Source: Shewanella baltica
Lineage (GTDB): Bacteria; Pseudomonadota; Gammaproteobacteria; Enterobacterales; Shewanellaceae
Assembly: GCF_900456975.1 (NCBI RefSeq)
Contig: NZ_UGYM01000002.1
Coordinates: forward strand, 4,154,001-4,218,000
Direction: 5' to 3'
DNA: 64,000 bases
Position 1 is the stretch's first letter, and each line of letters begins with the position of its first letter. This document shows, piece after piece, positions 61,355 through 64,000 of this stretch. The position numbers were made by a program, and so were the translations under genes. The notes beneath the pieces were generated by a model. That model was not told the origin of the DNA, searched no databases, and saw only the letters and a program-made list of their open reading frames with translations.

Positions 61355-64000
61355 TCTGATCTCCCTGAATTTGCTTAATCGGTTCTACTGCTGGCTGATT
61401 CTCTGGTGTGGCGGGCGTGCTCGGTACTTCAAGCGAAGGCGTTGCTTGAGGTTGCACCAACTTTAAATCGGGCGCTTTAATTTGATCTGTGGCTGGCTTT
61501 GGCTCTTCTGACTTTGATTCTTCAGTTCTGGCCTCTTCAGGCTTAATGTCTTGTAGCTCAAGCGCTTCTGATTGTGCTTCTTGAAGCTGTGGCTCTGATA
61601 TTGGAGAAAGTGGCGCTTGAGTTGGCTCAGATTTAGCGTCGTTTGGTTTGACTTCAGTTGACTGAGCTTCAGTTAACTTAGTTTCAGTTGGCTTAGTTTC
61701 AGTTGGCTTAGCTTCTGTTGATTGAGCTTCGGTTGGCGCCGCTGGGCGCTCAACTCCGACAACAGGTAGAATAGCCTCTGGAATTTCAATCTCTTTACTC
61801 TTACGTTCCAGCTCTTCAACCACAGGTTCAGCCATAGTGCCTGTCACCCGAAAACGAATTTCTGAAATTACTTCAATCACAGGCTCAAGCACTTTTGTCA
61901 GGGCAAATGCGCCCAGGCCGAGTGTCCACGCACTGGTACTGAGCAATACCACAGTCGGCACACTCGAGGCCAATTGCGGCACAAAGCGGATATCATAATT
62001 CAAACTTTCAGTGGTGAGATCCGTATAGCCACGGACCTTCATATTACCCGCAATCGCATCCATTTCGGTATCAGTGGTTTTCACAACGCCATTATCAATT
62101 TGCAGATTGCCATTGAAGGAGTTGAAATACATTCCCTGACCGAAGACATCGGTGAAATCCAGCGATAGTTTACGCACCAGAGAATCTAAGCTGAACAGGG
62201 AGAAAATGCGTGCGCCCTTATCACTCACCTGAGATAAATGCCCTTTGCCTAAGTCGAACTTCACCTTGCCATTTAAGGTTTCGAGGGAGAAAGCATAAGG
62301 CGCACCTTGCCAAGATAAATCCGCGTTAACCTTTAATGGCGCTTCATTGACGCCGGGATCTATGCCCAACTGAGCCGAGAGATAATTAAACTGAGTGGCG
62401 TTCAATTCAACACTCAGATCAGTTTTATTCTGCCCAGCCTGTTGCTGCCAAATGCCACTGCCCTGCAAATTGACATTGGGCGTAGTCAACGACAGAGTTT
62501 GGATTTTATAGCCCGCCGCTTGGGGGCTCGCCTGCAAGACTAGCTTGCCAAAAGGTTTATCGAAGAAACGAAAATCTTCCACATTCACGGCCACGGGTGG
62601 CAGGTTCGTCAGCACTTGATCGCTGGCAAAATCGGCATCGGTATCCAACTTAACCTCAGGTGAAAAATAGAATTTATTCGCCACAACTTTGAGGCCTTGG
62701 GTTCGCCAGTTGGGATAGAAATCGACCCAGCCGTCAAATTCGTTGGCAACGGTATTAAAACGCCAGCCCGTTTCATTGGGTTTCGCATTGAGCCTAAGCT
62801 CGGTCAGCTGTTGCCCTAAAAGGTCGAGGCGGCCAATATGGGAATCGATACTCGCCACGGCAGGGAATAAACTGTCATGGTCAATATCGTCCACGAGGAT
62901 GCCAGTTTTAGGTAATTTCTCTTGACCAACAAAGGCATTAATCACAGGTAACCAGTCGGCTAATTTTGCCTTACCAAGGTCAATTTGAATATGACCTTTC
63001 TCAGTATTTCGGGCTTCATCCTCATCGAATAAACGCCCCAATAACAAATCAAAATAACTAAAGTTAGCGCCTTTTTCGGCATCGAAACCACCGATAAACT
63101 CAGCATGACTCGCCAGCTTTACATCTAAGGTCGCATCATTTTGATCGCCAACAAATTCAGCGACTAAGGGCCGTGGCTCATCTTCGGGTTTGGCAAAATA
63201 TCCCGGGAATGACAATTGAGTGCCAAGCATATCCGAAGTCACTTTGGCTTGAATTTGGTAACCTTTTTCAGTAAACAGCATAGTCATAGCGCCGTCCCAA
63301 CTGATTTTACCCTGATAAAAATCACTCAAAGGATTATGCAATTCTTCGGGGAGACGATTCAGATCCCAACGACTTTTGAGTAATAGATTAAGGCCAAAAT
63401 CTTTGCCTTTAGGCTGAGTATCAAAGGTTAAGTTGAGCGGCTGTTCGAACAAACGCGCTTTAATACCTTTACCTGTCACCACCTCATTCGCAAAGTCGAC
63501 GATACCCGTTACGCCATTAAGCTGCAGTCCGGGCTGGGCAATATACACAGGCGTGTTATCAAAACTAATTTGACCACGAATATCTTCTGCGCCTCCGTCA
63601 TACAGCGGAATACTGATATCCAAATTGCCAGTCACAGCGCCTTGTACTTGCACGATATCTAAGGTTTTACCCACTGAACCCGCCAAAGGCGAGGCTTGCA
63701 ACACCTTAGTCGCCGCGCTGCCTTGAGTGGCAAGTTCAGCTTCAATCCTTAGCAGCGTGTGCTCGCCAATCGCGGGAATAAATACATGGGCCCCCGTGGC
63801 ATCCACGTTCATCAGCTTGCCTTGGTTGAGCCAAAGATCCATACGAGCATTTTCAAACAAAGCATTAAGGGATAAGTCTGTGACAGCAGGCCAATCGGGT
63901 TGAAACTGGAATTGGGCATCCGTTAAAGTAAATGCCGCTTGAAACACGCCGCTATTGTCATCGAAAGGGAACCCGTTTAACGGACCACGCCAAACAACTT
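61278..64000 (-). CDS. yhdP: YhdP-family (AsmA-like, DUF3971) envelope protein, 3' part
   Basis: The 5' end lies beyond the window; the frame is open to base 64000. The visible part has long AsmA-like beta-strand repeats (WRGPLNGFPFDDNSGVFQA at the edge, then repeated DUF3971-type segments). The C-terminal AsmA-like end is GNMKVRGYTDLTTESLNYDIRFVPQLASSVP. YhdP relatives are bridge-like proteins moving phospholipids between the membranes. An unusual tail of about 150 residues follows, rich in Glu, Lys, Thr and Pro with repeated TEAQSTEAKPTETKPTE-type units, ending inside the nitrilase gene. It heads an operon with the nitrilase gene and tldD. Confidence 0.88.
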   Translation of the reverse strand, partial: VVWRGPLNGFPFDDNSGVFQAAFTLTDAQFQFQPDWPAVTDLSLNALFENARMDLWLNQGKLMNVDATGAHVFIPAIGEHTLLRIEAELATQGSAATKVLQASPLAGSVGKTLDIVQVQGAVTGNLDISIPLYDGGAEDIRGQISFDNTPVYIAQPGLQLNGVTGIVDFANEVVTGKGIKARLFEQPLNLTFDTQPKGKDFGLNLLLKSRWDLNRLPEELHNPLSDFYQGKISWDGAMTMLFTEKGYQIQAKVTSDMLGTQLSFPGYFAKPEDEPRPLVAEFVGDQNDATLDVKLASHAEFIGGFDAEKGANFSYFDLLLGRLFDEDEARNTEKGHIQIDLGKAKLADWLPVINAFVGQEKLPKTGILVDDIDHDSLFPAVASIDSHIGRLDLLGQQLTELRLNAKPNETGWRFNTVANEFDGWVDFYPNWRTQGLKVVANKFYFSPEVKLDTDADFASDQVLTNLPPVAVNVEDFRFFDKPFGKLVLQASPQAAGYKIQTLSLTTPNVNLQGSGIWQQQAGQNKTDLSVELNATQFNYLSAQLGIDPGVNEAPLKVNADLSWQGAPYAFSLETLNGKVKFDLGKGHLSQVSDKGARIFSLFSLDSLVRKLSLDFTDVFGQGMYFNSFNGNLQIDNGVVKTTDTEMDAIAGNMKVRGYTDLTTESLNYDIRFVPQLASSVPTVVLLSTSAWTLGLGAFALTKVLEPVIEVISEIRFRVTGTMAEPVVEELERKSKEIEIPEAILPVVGVERPAAPTEAQSTEAKPTETKPTETKLTEAQSTEVKPNDAKSEPTQAPLSPISEPQLQEAQSEALELQDIKPEEARTEESKSEEPKPATDQIKAPDLKLVQPQATPSLEVPSTPATPENQPAVEPIKQIQGDQNAHQPVAMSEQSRRQRQSAVYRIAA

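Overview
The window looks like a Shewanella chromosome segment. The met regulon order (metF, metL, metB, metJ), the polysulfide/thiosulfate reductase operon beside it, the abundant c-type cytochromes and TonB-dependent proteins, and the tolC-efflux/tldD/nitrilase/yhdP block all fit that genus. The genus call is an inference from gene content recalled from known genomes, not from a search. The window is mostly conserved core genome with a few accessory insertions.

Layout. 1-4.9 kb holds housekeeping and transport genes: a HAD phosphatase, an EamA transporter, a hydratase-like protein, a periplasmic TonB-domain protein and a CWC zinc-type protein. 5.1-6.1 kb is a small orphan integron patch: one complete minus-strand gene cassette with a recognisable attC and matching core sites, followed by a second cassette whose attC is decayed. 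6.1-6.9 kb is gene-poor and carries a tRNA T-arm-like hairpin and a REP-like element. 6.9-8.6 kb is a diheme cytochrome pair resembling tsdBA (thiosulfate dehydrogenase/tetrathionate reductase). 8.8-11.6 kb is an autoregulated MarR-HlyD-FUSC efflux operon. 11.8-13.7 kb is a chemoreceptor. 13.8-19 kb is the methionine regulon with arrays of 8-bp met boxes. 19-23.7 kb holds a TauE/SafE exporter and a phs/psr-type molybdoenzyme operon. 24-27 kb has a pentapeptide-repeat protein, an SRPBCC protein and purC.

27.5-30.4 kb is the most interesting accessory region. It holds an AT-rich gene for an anti-phage dCTP deaminase (DCD/AvcD type: N-terminal P-loop-like domain plus C-terminal zinc deaminase). 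An IS903-group IS5 element with a perfect 9-bp target duplication sits in the last codons of this gene and replaces its stop codon. 31-39.5 kb has a small outer-membrane barrel, a DUF4336 protein, a Crp-like regulator beside a PnuC/nucleoside-phosphorylase operon, a methyltransferase broken by a nonsense codon, a cysteine-rich exported protein, an EAL protein and a SIMPL protein. 40-49.3 kb is core genome: rimO, fumC, arfA with its intragenic terminator, a periplasmic binding protein, an OprC-like copper receptor, pmbA and darP. 49.4-53.5 kb has a large Ig-like lipoprotein, then an APC permease preceded by an unlisted, translationally coupled 51-codon ORF. 53.9-58.7 kb is a TolC/HlyD/ABC-2 efflux operon with no visible ATPase gene. 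59-64 kb is tldD, a nitrilase-family amidase and the 3' part of a yhdP-type gene running off the window.

No rRNA, intact tRNA, CRISPR array or integron integrase was seen. Starts were chosen by Shine-Dalgarno position where the longest reading frame was implausible.
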